Of a DNA stretch of 64,000 nt, positions 40,019 to 53,900 are shown one piece after another. Numbering within the stretch: position 1 is the first letter of the stretch; every line of letters begins with the position of its first letter. A program made the translations under genes and the position numbers. The notes under the pieces are model-generated. The model worked only from the letters and a program-made list of their open reading frames with translations. It was not told the DNA's origin and searched no databases. Source of the DNA: Agelaius tricolor (lineage: Eukaryota > Chordata > Aves > Passeriformes > Icteridae); assembly GCA_023055355.1 (NCBI GenBank), contig JALJCS010000024.1, forward strand, positions 7,765,501 to 7,829,500, read 5' to 3'.

Positions 40019-42638
40019 ATTTAATAAATTATCAGAGTCATACAGCATCATACAGCTCATGCGCCGTTTGTCACACTCACAAAGATGTAAAGGACTTTCA
40101 CACATTTGTTTTAATTTGGGAACTGAATACTTTCAGAAGTCATTCTCAGAAGGAAAGGTAAGACCCCAAAGGAACCCCAAACCTTTGGAATTATATAATT
40201 GAGTAAAGCTTTCACCTCCCTTACTGTGTTAGTGTGACTGGGGTAAGCTGTCTTACCAGAGCACATTAAGAAATCTTTTGAATCTGGATAAAATATGAGC
40301 TATGGCTTATCATGCATTATGATCAGGAAACCAAACTGCCTGGAGTTACCTTAAAATACTCCTATGCACCTTCATCAATCTTATTTTGGAAGTATTATAC
40401 CATTTTTCAAAATTTCTGAGCTTTGGTTTGGGTATCAGTTAGGTCTAGAATCTCATCCATTTTCTCTGTAAGCAAATTATTGTGACCAATGGCAAATTCT
40501 GCACTAGAGACACTCAAAAAAGTATTTTGGGTTTATTAGAAATGACTGAGTCCATGGCAGGCACAAGTGTTAAAACACAAAAAAATTGATGTGAATTTTA
40601 AGAATATCCCAAGCACAGCCAGCCATACCTAAAAACCACTTGCTTGGAACAATGAACAGATCAGTAATAACAGTGCTTCAAACAAGGAATCCAGGAAAAT
40701 GAATAAAAAGTATTCCATTAATTTATGTGAGCTTTTCATAAGTGTTCAGGGTATTAGAGTTGCAAACCACTTGACAGAGTTCTAGCCAGCCCCTTGTTCA
40801 TGGAGATAAAGCTACAGCTGTTTCCTTAAAGCAAAGCCCTTTCCCTTTATTTGCTGCTGGAGGGCAGTGAGTGCTGGGCGCTGCCCCAGCCCAGCCCGGG
40901 GGCTTTGAGCTGTGCAGCTGCTGCCTGCACTTGTCTCCTCTTCCCATTGCACCATTGCTCAGCACATCTATTTGGAGCAGAACTAAAGTGTTTGCTCTCC
41001 AAGTGAACCCAGAGGAATGCAGAGGGAATGAAAGGGCCAGCAGGGCTCCACTCTGAGCAGTGACTGTGCAGTGCTTGAGGCTGTTTGCTCTGACTTTCTC
41101 CCATAACGCCTGTAATGAATTTATTTGGTTTTTAGCTTCTCAAAGAGCTGGGGGTGGGGCAGTGTGATCTGTGGGTGTTCCCTTGTGATGGAGGGAGTTG
41201 TATAGAAAACTTTTTTTCATATGTAATTCCTTCACTTCAGAACATTGATTTCCATTAATCATCCATTTCTCCTCCTCCCAGCTTCTTCCACTAGGGTTTT
41301 CCTTCCAGTCTCCCAGTTTACCAGACTAACTCATGGCTAAATCCTAAAACTAATTTTTCCATCTTATCTCCTTTTCCTCATTTCACTCCTCTGTCCTTCG
41401 AATGATGGGTTCAAAGGAAATACTGTAATCCAAAGAAGTTATTTTAACTTTTTGGAGGATCTATCTTCTTGTTTACACACCTCATTGCAATTCCTGTCTG
41501 CCTTCTGGGCTGCCTGTACTGGATGTACCACCACATACCACTGATTCCTTGGATCCTTCAGAAGAGTTTGTTTATTTAGGCTATTTTGTTGCAGCTGAAT
41601 TCATTTATCAAAGACAAATGCTAACCCATAGATTAACATTTGTTAAGAATTTCCTGGGCCTGACTGATAAAATGATTAAGGAAAAGAAAAGATGTTTCAT
41701 GATGCTACAGAAAATGCAAATGTTAATTTTAGTAGATCTAAGATCTAAAACTGAAATGAAATAACATTTTAGATGGCCAAATTGAATGAACTGAAAAATG
41801 CACCATCCGGAAAACATTCCATCTGACTCCCAATTGACATCTTAACTAAATAATTTTAGTAAACAAATAAGAGACAGAATTGAAAAGAAACAGATTGAAA
41901 GGGAATGAAAATATCCCCATATTTTTATGAGCTACAGCTGATATCAGAGAAAAGCCATAATTACTAAGCAAATCTCTCATATTCATCAAATGACTGGAAG
42001 ATCTGGCAAAACAATTCTTGATATTCCCCAAGTATCTTCCACGCTGCCATAGAAGGGGGATATTTTCCATGCTTGGGCAGTTATTTTGTTGCCACTCTGA
42101 TTTTTCTGATCCTCTGACGAGCTAACTGCTTTGCAAACACTGTGATTCCAAAATCCTTCAGAGTTAAAGAAACAAAAAAGAAGGCCTACTTTGACATCCC
42201 AGTGAAACTTTCTGTGATTGCAATGAATTCTTGAAAAAGCCTCACTGCCTGTCCTCATTTCCCAATGCCAGCACCTTGTCAATGTGCAAGCCATGGATTT
42301 CCATGGCCCCTTATAGCAGGGTCATCCACTGCATGCACTGGGATTGACCATGCAGTCTGTGTCCATGAAATGATTTTGGTTAATTTTACACTAGCTAAAG
42401 CAATGTTCTGTAACTTCAAGATTTGTTTCATTATTTGAAAAATTGGGTACTATTGACTACAGGCTGGCAGATAACCTGTTGACATTATTAGCTGCCTTTT
42501 TTGTGAAACTGGTGACATCTTTCTCTGTTGAGGCTGAGATTCTTTACAATTTAAATTTTCCTCAGAAGGGAAAAGGGATTTTTCTCTCTGTCCCTAAACT
42601 GCTCATCTCTGCCCTGACAATTCTTATTCCCTTTACAA

Positions 42639-42652
42639 ATATATATATATAT
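42639..42652. repeat. Short (AT)n microsatellite
   Basis: Seven AT dinucleotides, continuing into ATGTATGTTTGTG. Confidence 0.85.
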
Positions 42653-43115
42653 GTATGTTTGTGTAAAAGACAATGCTTGATGAAGAGAGTGGATAATTGT
42701 CTTAGTCTTGCATGAAGAGTGGTGTTATGTACCTGGTTTTCACCTGGGATAATGCACATTTAGGGAATTTTCTTTCTGAAGTTAATGGATGCAGCTGAGT
42801 CACTTCATATCAATTTATTTCTAGTTCTCTTGTAAACAGTTTAGAGCAAAAGCAAGCTCTGTATTCTGGGGTTTGTCCTAAGATCCTGAAGACCTGATCT
42901 GCTGGTACTGCAATGGAAAAGTTTCTCTCTCTCCCACAGTCACACCTACAGCATCACAGCCCAGGGGAAGCTCCCCTGAAAGCTTTTGTCAAGCAGGTCA
43001 TTTTTCCTCGGAGGGAAATTCCAGCCAGACCTTGTGGCAGCAGAGATCAGCTCTGCCTCTGCCTGGGCAGAGTCATGGAGTGAACATAGCACGGGGCAGG
43101 TGCCTCCCACACCCA

Positions 43116-43166
43116 CACAGCTGGGTCCCACAGCTGGATCCCACAGCTGGGTCCCACAGCTGGATC
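43116..43166. repeat. 13-bp tandem repeat, about 4 copies
   Basis: The unit CACAGCTGGGTCC alternates with CACAGCTGGATCC in a regular A-B-A-B pattern over 51 bases. The alternation implies a 26-base unit (AB) was duplicated after the first 13-mer duplication. Each copy contains the E-box CAGCTG. Function unknown. Confidence 0.92.
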
Positions 43167-46100
43167 ATTCCAGCCTGGAGCTGCTCCCTGCCCTGCTGAG
43201 CCCCATTCCTGTGGGAATTGCAGCAAGGGTTGCTGATGGAGCACAGGAGCCAAAAGGGGCAGAGCTCCAGAGGGAGAGTGAGAGAGCACAGGAGGAATAA
43301 AGAACAATTCTTCAACAGGAAGGGTTTGGCTGCTCCCTTCAACATCAACCCATGTGCAATATATTCTGCTCTTGGCTGCTTTAGTAGCCCAATACATCAA
43401 ACCTATCAACCTTTGCTTTTATTGGAGATCTTTGCTAGAATTATTCTGTTTAATTATATTTTTAATGCTTGACCACTGAGAAGGATGAAAAGAACAAGTT
43501 CACTGTCTCTCACTGCCTTCCTCAATGAAGCCAATGAAGACTTCTTCCATTTTTATGGTTTAAAAATTACTTAATAAATCTTTATAGACTGAGGAACAGT
43601 AAAAGCTCTAGCTCTCTTTTAGGCAGGAAAAAACCTCACATATATGAGGATAAATTATTGAGTTTAATACATCTCACTTCTCACTAAATAATGTTAGAAC
43701 ACTATTCAGAGAAATATTGGAATAAAAATGAATGGAGACTCATTACAATATTACATACAATTTTTCTGATATATTTAATCATCTTTATGCCTTCCACAGG
43801 ATTAAATAAAAAGAACTTCAAGAGGGGAATCTTGATGACAGGTAAGTAGTAGGACAAAACCATGTTTCTACCCTGAGTCTTTGGTAGACAGATTTAGTGC
43901 TAACATATAATTCTTTCAATTTATCCTATGCATAGCAAAGAGATTTTTAAAATAAGATATTAAGGTGACAATGTGCCAAGGAAGAGGCAATTTTTTGTAG
44001 TGACTTCTGACAGATTGACTGCAATATGCTTTGCTAGAAGAGCATAGTTAAGAATCAAATATTCACAAAAAAATTACAATAATTTATATTTGGATTTAGT
44101 GAACATCCCTCCATTTTAGGTGCAAAGACAAAATCATTACATTTTCTAGTGTAGTACCTGCTGGAATAGCCATAGTTTCTGAGATTATTAATATATGTGA
44201 TCTCATTTTGATGTTTATTAACTAATTTTTAACTATTTTTAAAGAACGTGATCTTTTTTTGAGAGGCTTTTTCAGTAGATTTTGGTGAAGACAATAAAGT
44301 AAAAACTGCCTCTTTGCTTTTTCAGGCAATTTCAACTTCAATCAGAAAAATGAGAATCAGAAAAATGCCACAGTTAATTTCTACACACTCCTTCACTGAT
44401 GATACCATTCCTCCTTCCTGAGAGAGCATGTGCATTTTCACATCCACATCCAATTGCACACAGACTATGTTTTGGATTTGGGTTTTTTTGGAAAAAAAAA
44501 AAAGGAAATGAATGGAAAGGAGGCAGGGAATTCTCCTCTGCTCATCCCTTGTCAGACTTCTACAGGTGAAAACCCCTGGGCAAGGAGAGGAAGGTGATTT
44601 TCAGATCCCTAGCTGAAAGCAAAAAGCAGCTTAGCCAGGGGAATAAAGGCAAGGAATCTTTCTAAGTAACATCTGGGGAGGCCAAAGGAGAAGATGTCTG
44701 GAAGTCACTTCTTACATTAGGATCCCTGCATTAAAAAATCCATTAAAAGTCTTTGAGGCAAGGAACAGAACTGAAAATAGCACCTTATTCTCCAGATGAC
44801 AGGCAACAAATGGTTACTGGTCTGACAGAAAAGTATTTACCTAAAAAGAAACCTCTGCCAGAGAATCAGGGCACCAGGTACCTCAAAACCTCAAAGTAAA
44901 GCCAGAAATAAATTGGCAATCATTGATTTTAACTAATTAAATCCAAAATCTATTTACATTCTACCATCCTTTAGAGGTAAGCTGATTTAGAAAAATATTC
45001 CTGATGGAAAATCAACAATACTCCTGTGGTCTGCAGGAAAATGTTTCCACAATGTTCTGAAGGAAATCATTGAAATAAAACTTCTTTATACAACCAGAAC
45101 AAATATGTTTGAATGTTTCAAAGAAGAATGATATATTCTGGACTTGAGGCTTGATTTATTTGCCTAAATTTTGGCAACAAAGGCCTGAACATAGTGCTTG
45201 TGTAGTACCTGCAGGTTAAGCAGGATTTGCTCTGGCATGGGCACTGGCACTAAATACCCAGAGTTAGACAATTGAACTGAGCCCTTTGTCTTGTCCTAAT
45301 TGAAGATGAAAACAACAACTGAAAAGTCTCAAGATATCTTGGAAAATCAACATTCAAAATTTTAACTCAGCAGTAGAAAATAAGGACTTTTCATTGGTGA
45401 GGTGACTGATTTATTACTGTAGTCAGCTGAGTTCCACAATATTGAAAGATGCAGATTAACCATAACCATATTCTTTGATTAAGATATTTGCACAGTAAGG
45501 ACCAGGCTAAACACATAGTTTTACAGTAGGAAAATCTCTCTTATTGTCAAACATTCTAAAAAGATATTGCATGAATACCTCCACATCTACTTCAGTTGTC
45601 TGCCATGCTTTTCTTTCTCCTGAAGAAATAAACTGTCCAGATCATGTTAAAGAAATCTTCCTTCTTAGTTACTCCAAGCCTAAAACACCTCTTTCAGTAA
45701 ATGCAATTATCAAGGCACCATTTATTATAGACTACAGGGGACATTAAAATGTCAACAATTAAACACTGCAAGAACAAGAATTTGAATGAAAATGGGTCAT
45801 AAAGGGTGCTGCTTTCTATCTTCAAAATATTTTCCAATTATTTACCAATAAATTCAGAGGAGTTATTGTTTTATCCTTCATTTTTAACATGAATGCAGGA
45901 GATCCATAGAAAGGATTATGGTTTTACCCAAAGAAACAACAGAGTTCCAGGAATAATTTATTTGTGCTTATTTACAGATATTATCAATTCTGAGATTCTT
46001 TATTTTTGATAACTCACAGTTTCATGTTCATGAGTGTAGGATCCCTCTACAACACTGATTATATTTACTCACATTAGAAATGCATTGCTTTCTTTGTTGG

Positions 46101-47275
46101 TCAATACTCATTTTCCTGAAACTTCAGATTTTATTATCTGATGAATTCTCCAAGCACCTTAATGTTTTCCAACCCAGGAGTATTGAAAACTCATAAAACA
46201 AGTGTTTGCCTGACCTCATGTTATCAGGATTAAATACTGAAGATACTTGAATACCATTCTATTATCTTCCAGGTATTGAAATCATAAAGTACAGCCTGCT
46301 GACATTTTCACTGGTTTGTTATCCAGTGTCTTCCTTGTGCCTTTTGAAATATGACAGAGTGGGACACACTCAACTGAAACTCAATATCAGCTTCTTGAGC
46401 CATCCATAGTAATACACTTAACTTGTCATGACTATTCTAAAATATTTCTCTTTATTCCTTTTAATGGTAGATATAGATCTTTCCATGCTGGTCACCAATG
46501 AGAAGCACTTGAAATATGCTACTTTAAGGCAGTATGTCAAGAATATTGGAATAAACCTGCAATAAAAAGATATGTTGGAAATAAAAGGAGATATGGCAAC
46601 AAAAATGGCAATCTGACTCTTGCTTTTAACAGTGAATGTAAAATATGGGTAAGATTCTTCATTTCAGTGGCAATCAATTCATAAATACATAGACAGGAAT
46701 CATTAGCATTTGCAAACAAACATTGCCTCTTTTCCAGGAGCTGAGAACCTCAAGTGCAATGAATGATGCATTTCATATTCCAAATCAATATATTATTTAT
46801 ATTTGTTTTGTATTTGGTTCCAAAATCAATTAGGACTTCAATACCTTAATACTGTTACAAGGGCGCATGCTCAGTGACAAAATCTGATAATTTGCTCTGC
46901 TCTTTTTAAGTCTCAAAGCCAAAAGAGAAGGTAACAATCCAATATAGATTTTATCAGTAATGGAATGGTCACAAGACTGTCTAGAGGAATTCACAGCAGA
47001 GGCCATTTTATTTTTCTTATAAGTATGGGCTATTAAATATTCTTAGCAATTATTGAGTGTTATTGGAAAGGCTGAATTAGAACTACCTTCTGTTGCAACC
47101 AGCAAGCATTAGGGGATGATCTCCAACACCAGACAAGTCAGTGCACAGCCCTGCTCCCTTCTGGGAATTACAAAAGGAACTACAACCAGCTGACTTTCCC
47201 ACTCTTCTGTCCCATCAGTGTCTTTTAAAATATGTGTCTCAAATTCAACCAAAATTCAGTGGTATTTAGGTTTTG

Positions 47276-47909
47276 CAAATTGTCCTTGTTTAGGGCAAAT
47301 TTGGGAGAAAACCTCTAAAGGGGTTCTTCTAGAAAGCAGATTTAAGCTGCCCCTCCCCTAACTGGTTTGGGAAAAATATTTCCTTGGAGAAAAGTGGAAA
47401 AAAACTGTTTATTTAACAGGCAAAGCATTCACCAGCACAAGAAAATGAACAATATTAAACAACAAAACCTCTCACTGCTTTGAAGAGATGACAAATTTGG
47501 AAAGTCCTCTTTGTGGGCTGTAGCTTGGCTCACTCAGTCTCTGATGGAATGCAGCTTCTTGGGCCTGATGGGCCACAGGTGGTGTTTTTTGGGTGTTTAG
47601 TCCAGAGCATGTTTGAATCGTTTCAAGAAAAGGAAAAAAACCCTACAGTCTGGGGAATTTCACTGCCTCAGCTAGCAAGAAATTAATTAAAAGCAAAGGA
47701 GAGCTTTCTCGCTGTTCATTCCACAGACAACAGAGTCCAGGAGCAGGAATGTGGAGGAGTGAGTGCAGTTTCTGAAAACAAACTCCACACTCCTTCTCTC
47801 CCCACACTCCACTTTTAGAACCAGTCTTAAAGGTGCAACACTTATTTCTGGGCTAAACAGACAGATGGGGATGCAGTTCAGCATCATAAAGTCACCCTAG
47901 GACACAAAT
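47276..47909 (-). mobile_element. Solo LTR, family B, with 5-bp target duplication
   Basis: The element spans 47281-47904 (624 bp). It starts TGTCCT and ends AGGACA, giving a perfect six-base terminal inverted repeat with TG...CA ends. It is flanked by CAAAT on both sides (47276-47280 and 47905-47909), a perfect five-base target duplication. Inside, the plus strand carries TTTGGGAGAAAACCTCT, TGTTTATTTAACAGGC (minus-strand AATAAA), TCTTGGGCCTGATGGGCCAC and ACTTATTTCTGGGCTAAACA. I recognise this as a common songbird LTR type, from memory. Five-base duplications fit ERVL-like avian elements (inference). Minus orientation rests on the AATAAA position. No retroviral genes are attached. Confidence 0.9.
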
Positions 47910-50900
47910 AGAGTCTCCAGTACTGATCTCCAGCATTACACTAAGGAGTAATCTTTGCTGCTTTGTAATTCAGCCATGAACTCAGCCTAGAGAGCAAAAG
48001 TTTCCACCTTCACCCTGCAAAGAAGAAGATACATGGTCTGGGTGTGCCAGCATGCAGCAGCATTCTGGGGGCTCTGCTGCTGCTTTGGGATCAGAAAACT
48101 GCCCAGGGACACCCTTCAGCTGCTCTGGGATGAAGCAGAGCCCCAGGCACTGCTCTGCCTCCTGTCTTGGAGGGGACACGTGGTGTGTCTGTGCCCACCT
48201 TGGGCAGCGGGAACTGGGCAGTAGCAGAGGCCCCTCAGACAGCCCAGCAGAATGCACCAGGCTGTTATCAGCAGAAAACCAGCATGGGCATCATTTTTGA
48301 CCAGTTTGTCACTATGTGGAGCACACAAAGGGCTTTTCTCTCCTGTCACTTACTCCAGGATGAATCCTGTTGAACACTGTCAATTTAGAGTAATATTAAC
48401 CTGGAACAAATGTCTATATCAAGCCTGTTTATGTACACTGAAAGACAGGGCTTTGTTGCTGTAATTACATTTTTTAAAATATGTGAGTTGCATAAATCTC
48501 ATAATCATTTCCTCTGCCTATAATGGTTGTAATCTGCAGTTCAAGAAGATTCCTAATTAATATTAATTCCTACCCTGTGCACAGTGTGTTTTGGCAAATA
48601 ATTAGGTCTGAAGGGATGGCCAAACACACTGATCTTCAAATTTTGAACAATTTAATTACAGGCTTGTTTTCTGCGTGGAGCTGCCTGAGCCATGAGTTTA
48701 GAAGAGAGCATCAGCGTGGTCCAGCTCCAGAGGCTGGCTCTGGAGCCAGAGCAGAGAGAGCTCTGCAGCAGGGGAGCAGGGCAGGCTGATAAAGCCTTTT
48801 TTCCCCAAACTGGGTTCCAATGGAAGCCAATATCAGCTCATGTGAGTGACTGCCTGGAGGCTGCTCAGTCACACTGCTGAGTTTGCTGCAAATGCCTTCC
48901 TGAGAGAAGCTGACTGACAACTGCAAACAGAAAGTAGCCACTCCAAGGGAAGAATGCATTAAATTTTAAAGGGGTTCAACAACAAAGAAGCTGCCTTTGT
49001 CATGGATTTGCAGAATAATTTTGCATGACTGCACATGAGAAACTATCCTCTTTACTCTTTAAGAAATTAAGTCCTTTCCTAGATATTTCTAATATTTTTC
49101 TTAGCATTTTTTACTCATTAAGCTAATGCTGAGGTCACTTGTAAGCACAAGTTACTCTTTTAACAAGGAGGAAACATCCCCTGTACCAACCTATCACTAA
49201 TTAGCAGTTTCTTTGATGCCAGATAATGGGATCTTCACTGATAGGGGGAGCTCTGACCCCTCCACCCATTCTTTTTAACACATTCTAAAGAAATTGTGAA
49301 AATTAACACCAGTAAAATCATGTTACACATCTCATTCAAATTTTCAGAGATGAAAGAGAATCCAAATTGCTTCTGCCCAGTCAGAGGTGCCAAAAAGAAT
49401 GCTCCAAGTACCAGAACAGAATTGCTAATTTTTCAATGACATAAGTGATAAAGAGTGATAATATAGGCAAATAATTAAATGTGTAATGATTAGTAACAAA
49501 TGCTTTATAAATGATTAAATGTGTTTGCACAGGTGCTTCAGAAAGGCCCTACTTGGAAACTCTTTACTTATAAGCTGAGAGTAATTGTGGTGGATTTTAG
49601 CCAAGATTTGCACCTGCTGGAATTGCTAAATATAAACAACATGAATCAGAACATCTGACTGGGATCATAATAATTAAAGATCAAGAGAGGAAAAAAGAAT
49701 AAAGTAATATTCCTATGATGCATTGGTATTTGCTCACAGGACACTACCTGCACAGGCAAGCATGCTCACAGACTTTGATGGCAAAGTCAGAGTTACTGAA
49801 TCTTGTACATCTATCAGAAGTAGAACACAAAAAAGGCACTTTTAATATTGTGCCAAACTGATTTCCATTTCCTATAGCTGCACTAACTTAAATGAACGAG
49901 GACTGGCAGCAGTTACCAGAGGTTTCTGATTGATTATGGTCTTCCTACTGCTAAACAATGATTTCAAGAAGTTATACCTTTTAAATCTCCTGAACTTTCT
50001 GAGAACTTGAAATCAACATTTGCTTTACGTGACAGAAAAATAGCAACTACAGTGTTGCTGCCAGTCCTGCTGTGCATCTTTTTTGAGTTAAACTGTTCCT
50101 ATTTGGAAAAGCCTATGCTCACCACATTCAGTAGATAATTTGTTCCTAAAGTTACACTGCAATTTTTTACATAATACCCTTGATGATTTCCTTTAACCTA
50201 GATAACCTAGAGCATGAACTACCACACACTGAAGATGTTGAAAAAAAATATGAGATCAGAAAACACACAGCACATGAGTCCATACTCCCCAGATGTTTTG
50301 TGAAATGGAGAAGGCATGAAAAGAAAGGTTTCATCCCTCCTTCCTCTCCTGTCTCTCTCCATTCCTCTCTCCATTTCTCCCTTGCTTCAGCTTTCTTACT
50401 GGCAAACATAAGTTACAGGAATTAAGAATTAATTTTATGATTCCTTTCTGCTTTGTAAGATGCTTCTAATGAGTCATTTGCACTTAAAAACTTTGCTGAA
50501 TCTTAGCTATTTATTGATATTTACTGATTTTCCATTTCTAAATATAAGGCCCCATTCATCAAAAGACAGAAGGAGATGCATAATTTTAATTAAACAGTGA
50601 AATTCAAATCCAAAGCAGACAGTAAAATGTCAAAGGCATCTCTTTGACTTGTGTTCTCCAGTGCATTGCACAAAGTGTACTGAGAGATGATGCAAAAGCA
50701 GGGAGGTAATGCATTCTAGAAGTCAGTGCTCCCAACTCATTCCAAATTTTGGTCTTCTTTCTGGGCTATACAGTTGTTATAGAGGCTGGAAATAGTCTCG
50801 AGTCATAACAGAAGAGCAATTACAACACAGAGAAAGTATCAGCATTCTTGGCAATATTTTAAGTGCATGTGTGAAAATTACTACCATTTAATATCAAGCT

Positions 50901-53900
50901 GGAACAAATTAATATATTAAGGAAAAGAGTAATATTGTTGATAAGGCCTTTACTAGTCCTTTCTAGCAAGGTGACATCAGTGATATGTTGATTTGGCAGA
51001 TAAAGATACAGTGAACAAATACAGTCAAGGCTCACTTGACAGTAGTGAAAAGTCCTTTTGATTGAATAGTCCTTTTTTGGAAGGACTTTTCCCCTAAAAT
51101 TCAATAAGTGAAGAAGTGCTGGAACTCCTCTGATAGCATTACTAGAAATCATGTACCTCTTTTCTGTATGTGATGAAATTTGCAGACACTGAGTGCATAC
51201 AAACATCAATTATACACAACCAACATGAAAATGAAAAACCTGAAAAAGATTAACAGCTTTAAAATGAAGGATGAATACATAAGGAAAGACTTTCAATTGT
51301 AACATTCAATTAAGCTTTCTGATATGGCAGAAAATGTATCTGACATTATACAAAAAGAACAGGAAGCCAATTGTAAATTTTATATTAATACAGCAGAGAT
51401 TGTTCTTTATTGAAACCGGGAAAGAAGAGTGGAAGAGAAATACAGAAATACCACCTGGGAGGCTGTTACAGAAAAAAAAAAGTCAGGATAGGTTAAACCT
51501 ACTGAATATATTAAGGCCAGAAAAGTAAACAAAAAATGAAATGTATGAGGAAAGATAAAGCAGTACAAGATTGTCCAAAAAAAGATAAAAGAGGCTCTGT
51601 TGATAGACACTGAAAGAAGAAACAACAGCACTGAAGGAAGACACGAGAACATTTCATCAAATTGTTTAAAAATATAGGTAAAGTGCAATGAAGAGCAATG
51701 TCTGGAAAAAATAAATCTCACCTTAAAGAAAGGCAGAACACCTCACAAACACTGCAAAAAAAAAACCAAAACCTCACCTTGTTTTTCCAATGAAAGAAGA
51801 TAGAACTTGGTGCCTATTTTGTAGTAGCCAAATCTTCATGAGATTAAAGTAGTTGCTGAAAAATGAAGAAAGTTAAATTAACACATGCAATTCAAATCAC
51901 TGCAGCACAGATATGAGGAAATTAAATGGACAGCATGATATTTGGAGATATCCCTATGGTTCAATGGGAAGCAGAAATACCACAATCTGCTCTTGTTTCC
52001 ATGGAAAGGCTCCAGTGCAGTCAACTCTGCTGTTCTGAAGTTGCCACTCGAGCCAGACACAGGAAACATGGCAAACATTTTCTCTAATTGATCCTGTGCA
52101 GACAAGACCCAAGACCTCCCTTCTGCCAGGCAACACAGAATGAAGCACAAGATGGAAGATGCCTCTTCTCCTGTCCTTCATGGGACTTGGTTTAATGGTG
52201 GAGCATCATGGCAGGCAGTACCCCCACCTTTGAAACCTCCTGGGGGTGGTTCTGTCAAAGTATTAAGCAGAAGTGTGCCATGAGGTAGATGCAGCTGGGA
52301 GGGGATGAACCTCGGTGACAAAGAATGAGCCTTCTTCTCCCCCACCCTCCCTCACCACCCTCACTGCTCCACTGGAATGGTTTCTGTTTCTGGATCATTC
52401 CTGTGGAAATGGTAATTTCAGTACCAATGCAGACTGAGGAGATGGAAGGGTTTGCAGCCAAAATCTATCTCGTTGTGAAAGGGCTGTCTTACACTTATGC
52501 CAAACAGCCCAGAAAATTAATAAATTACAGATAGGCAATGCCACAGATGATAAATTATCTACACAGAATTCTCTCTACTTAAAAGCTGGAGCTTTTACAA
52601 ACTTGCATAACCCCATCCAAAATGCAAAACAAATGCATTCTTTATATAAGTTAAAACCAACAAACTATTTCCCATACATATTACTGTGCAGAAGAATTTC
52701 AAAATTAAAAAAACCCACTGAAATCAAGTAAGAGTCCTCAAGTACAGTGCAGAGTCCTAGAAAAATAATGCACTCATCCTGTTCAAATGGCACAGCTATC
52801 AGAACAGGTGTCTGTGAAGGCTATTTAAAGTATTGACTTCATAAATTAGAAATGAAGAAGCCTTTAAAATGAGTACAGGTAATGGAAACAGTGCAAACTG
52901 AATTAAGGAAAAGAGGGGACACGGATCTATTTTTCATGATTCTCCAATAACAGGGAGAATCAAACCAAACCCTCTGCAGGAGCCCCAGGTTTGGCTCCAA
53001 AGGGCTGAACCCATGGCACCTGCAGCACAGTCATGGTTGGTGAGTTCCTGTTATGAGAGCAAGGAAGACTTACAGAAACCAGCCAGACAGGATATGTCTG
53101 ACCACACAATTTGACTTCTGCTTTATGGTCTTAACCAGCACAGTGACAACTGTGTTTGCTGGGAGCATGAAAAAGGGTTATAAACATATGAGAGAAGAAA
53201 AAATGCATGAGGGAGCTGAACCAATAACCTTCTTCATTGTATTTTAGCTCGAGCACAATAGCTACTTCAAGTGTTTTGAAACACTTTTTAAGTGAATTAG
53301 AATTTTATCCTGAGTTCTTTGAGGAATTTACAGGTTAATGTCCATTTAACAATACAAAATTTCACAGTCTTTCCCTTGGTAACAATATTCAAGTTTTGAA
53401 TGCCCTCAGCTCCCCTCCAAAGTAACTTCTGTTTTCCTTAAATTTAGTTCCTTTCTTTCAAAATCCAGGACAGTCTACTTATTCTTCAACTGTTAACCCA
53501 TTTTTCTATCACATTGTTTGTACTGCAGGTTATTTCTTCAACTACTCGCAGAAATTTCAGCTAACTCATTCTATTTGATGATGGCATCTTGAGCAGATTT
53601 ATAACACAAATTTTGTCTCAGAAAGTATATATACATGGACAATGTTTTGACAGCAGTCAGTTTCTTGTGCAGTTGATATGACTGTAAAATTTTATCTATG
53701 GATGTAAAGCTTAGTTTGAGAGATTAGAGAACACTTCCAGATGTTTAGTAAATCAGGATGTTCTACAAACCTCTTTATGTATCTGAGACACATTTTCAAA
53801 GTCACAAGGGGGAAATAAGGAACCCAGTTCCCACTGAAAACAAAACCTCACCCCCTTTATTAAGAAAGCTGAGATATTTCCCTTTATACATGATGACGTT

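Larger units (their letters stand above)
40019..47275. other. Noncoding DNA, no gene recognised
   Basis: About 7.3 kb with no supportable gene. Features seen are a short (AT)n at 42639-42652, a 13-bp tandem repeat at 43116 within a G+C-richer patch (42940-43310), and a poly-A run near 44492. Open frames of up to about 120 codons around 42950-43470 occur on both strands over the tandem repeat and look like composition effects. Confidence 0.55.

Noticed and set aside
47687..47887. 66-codon minus-strand frame
   Set aside because: It lies wholly inside the solo LTR at 47281-47904.
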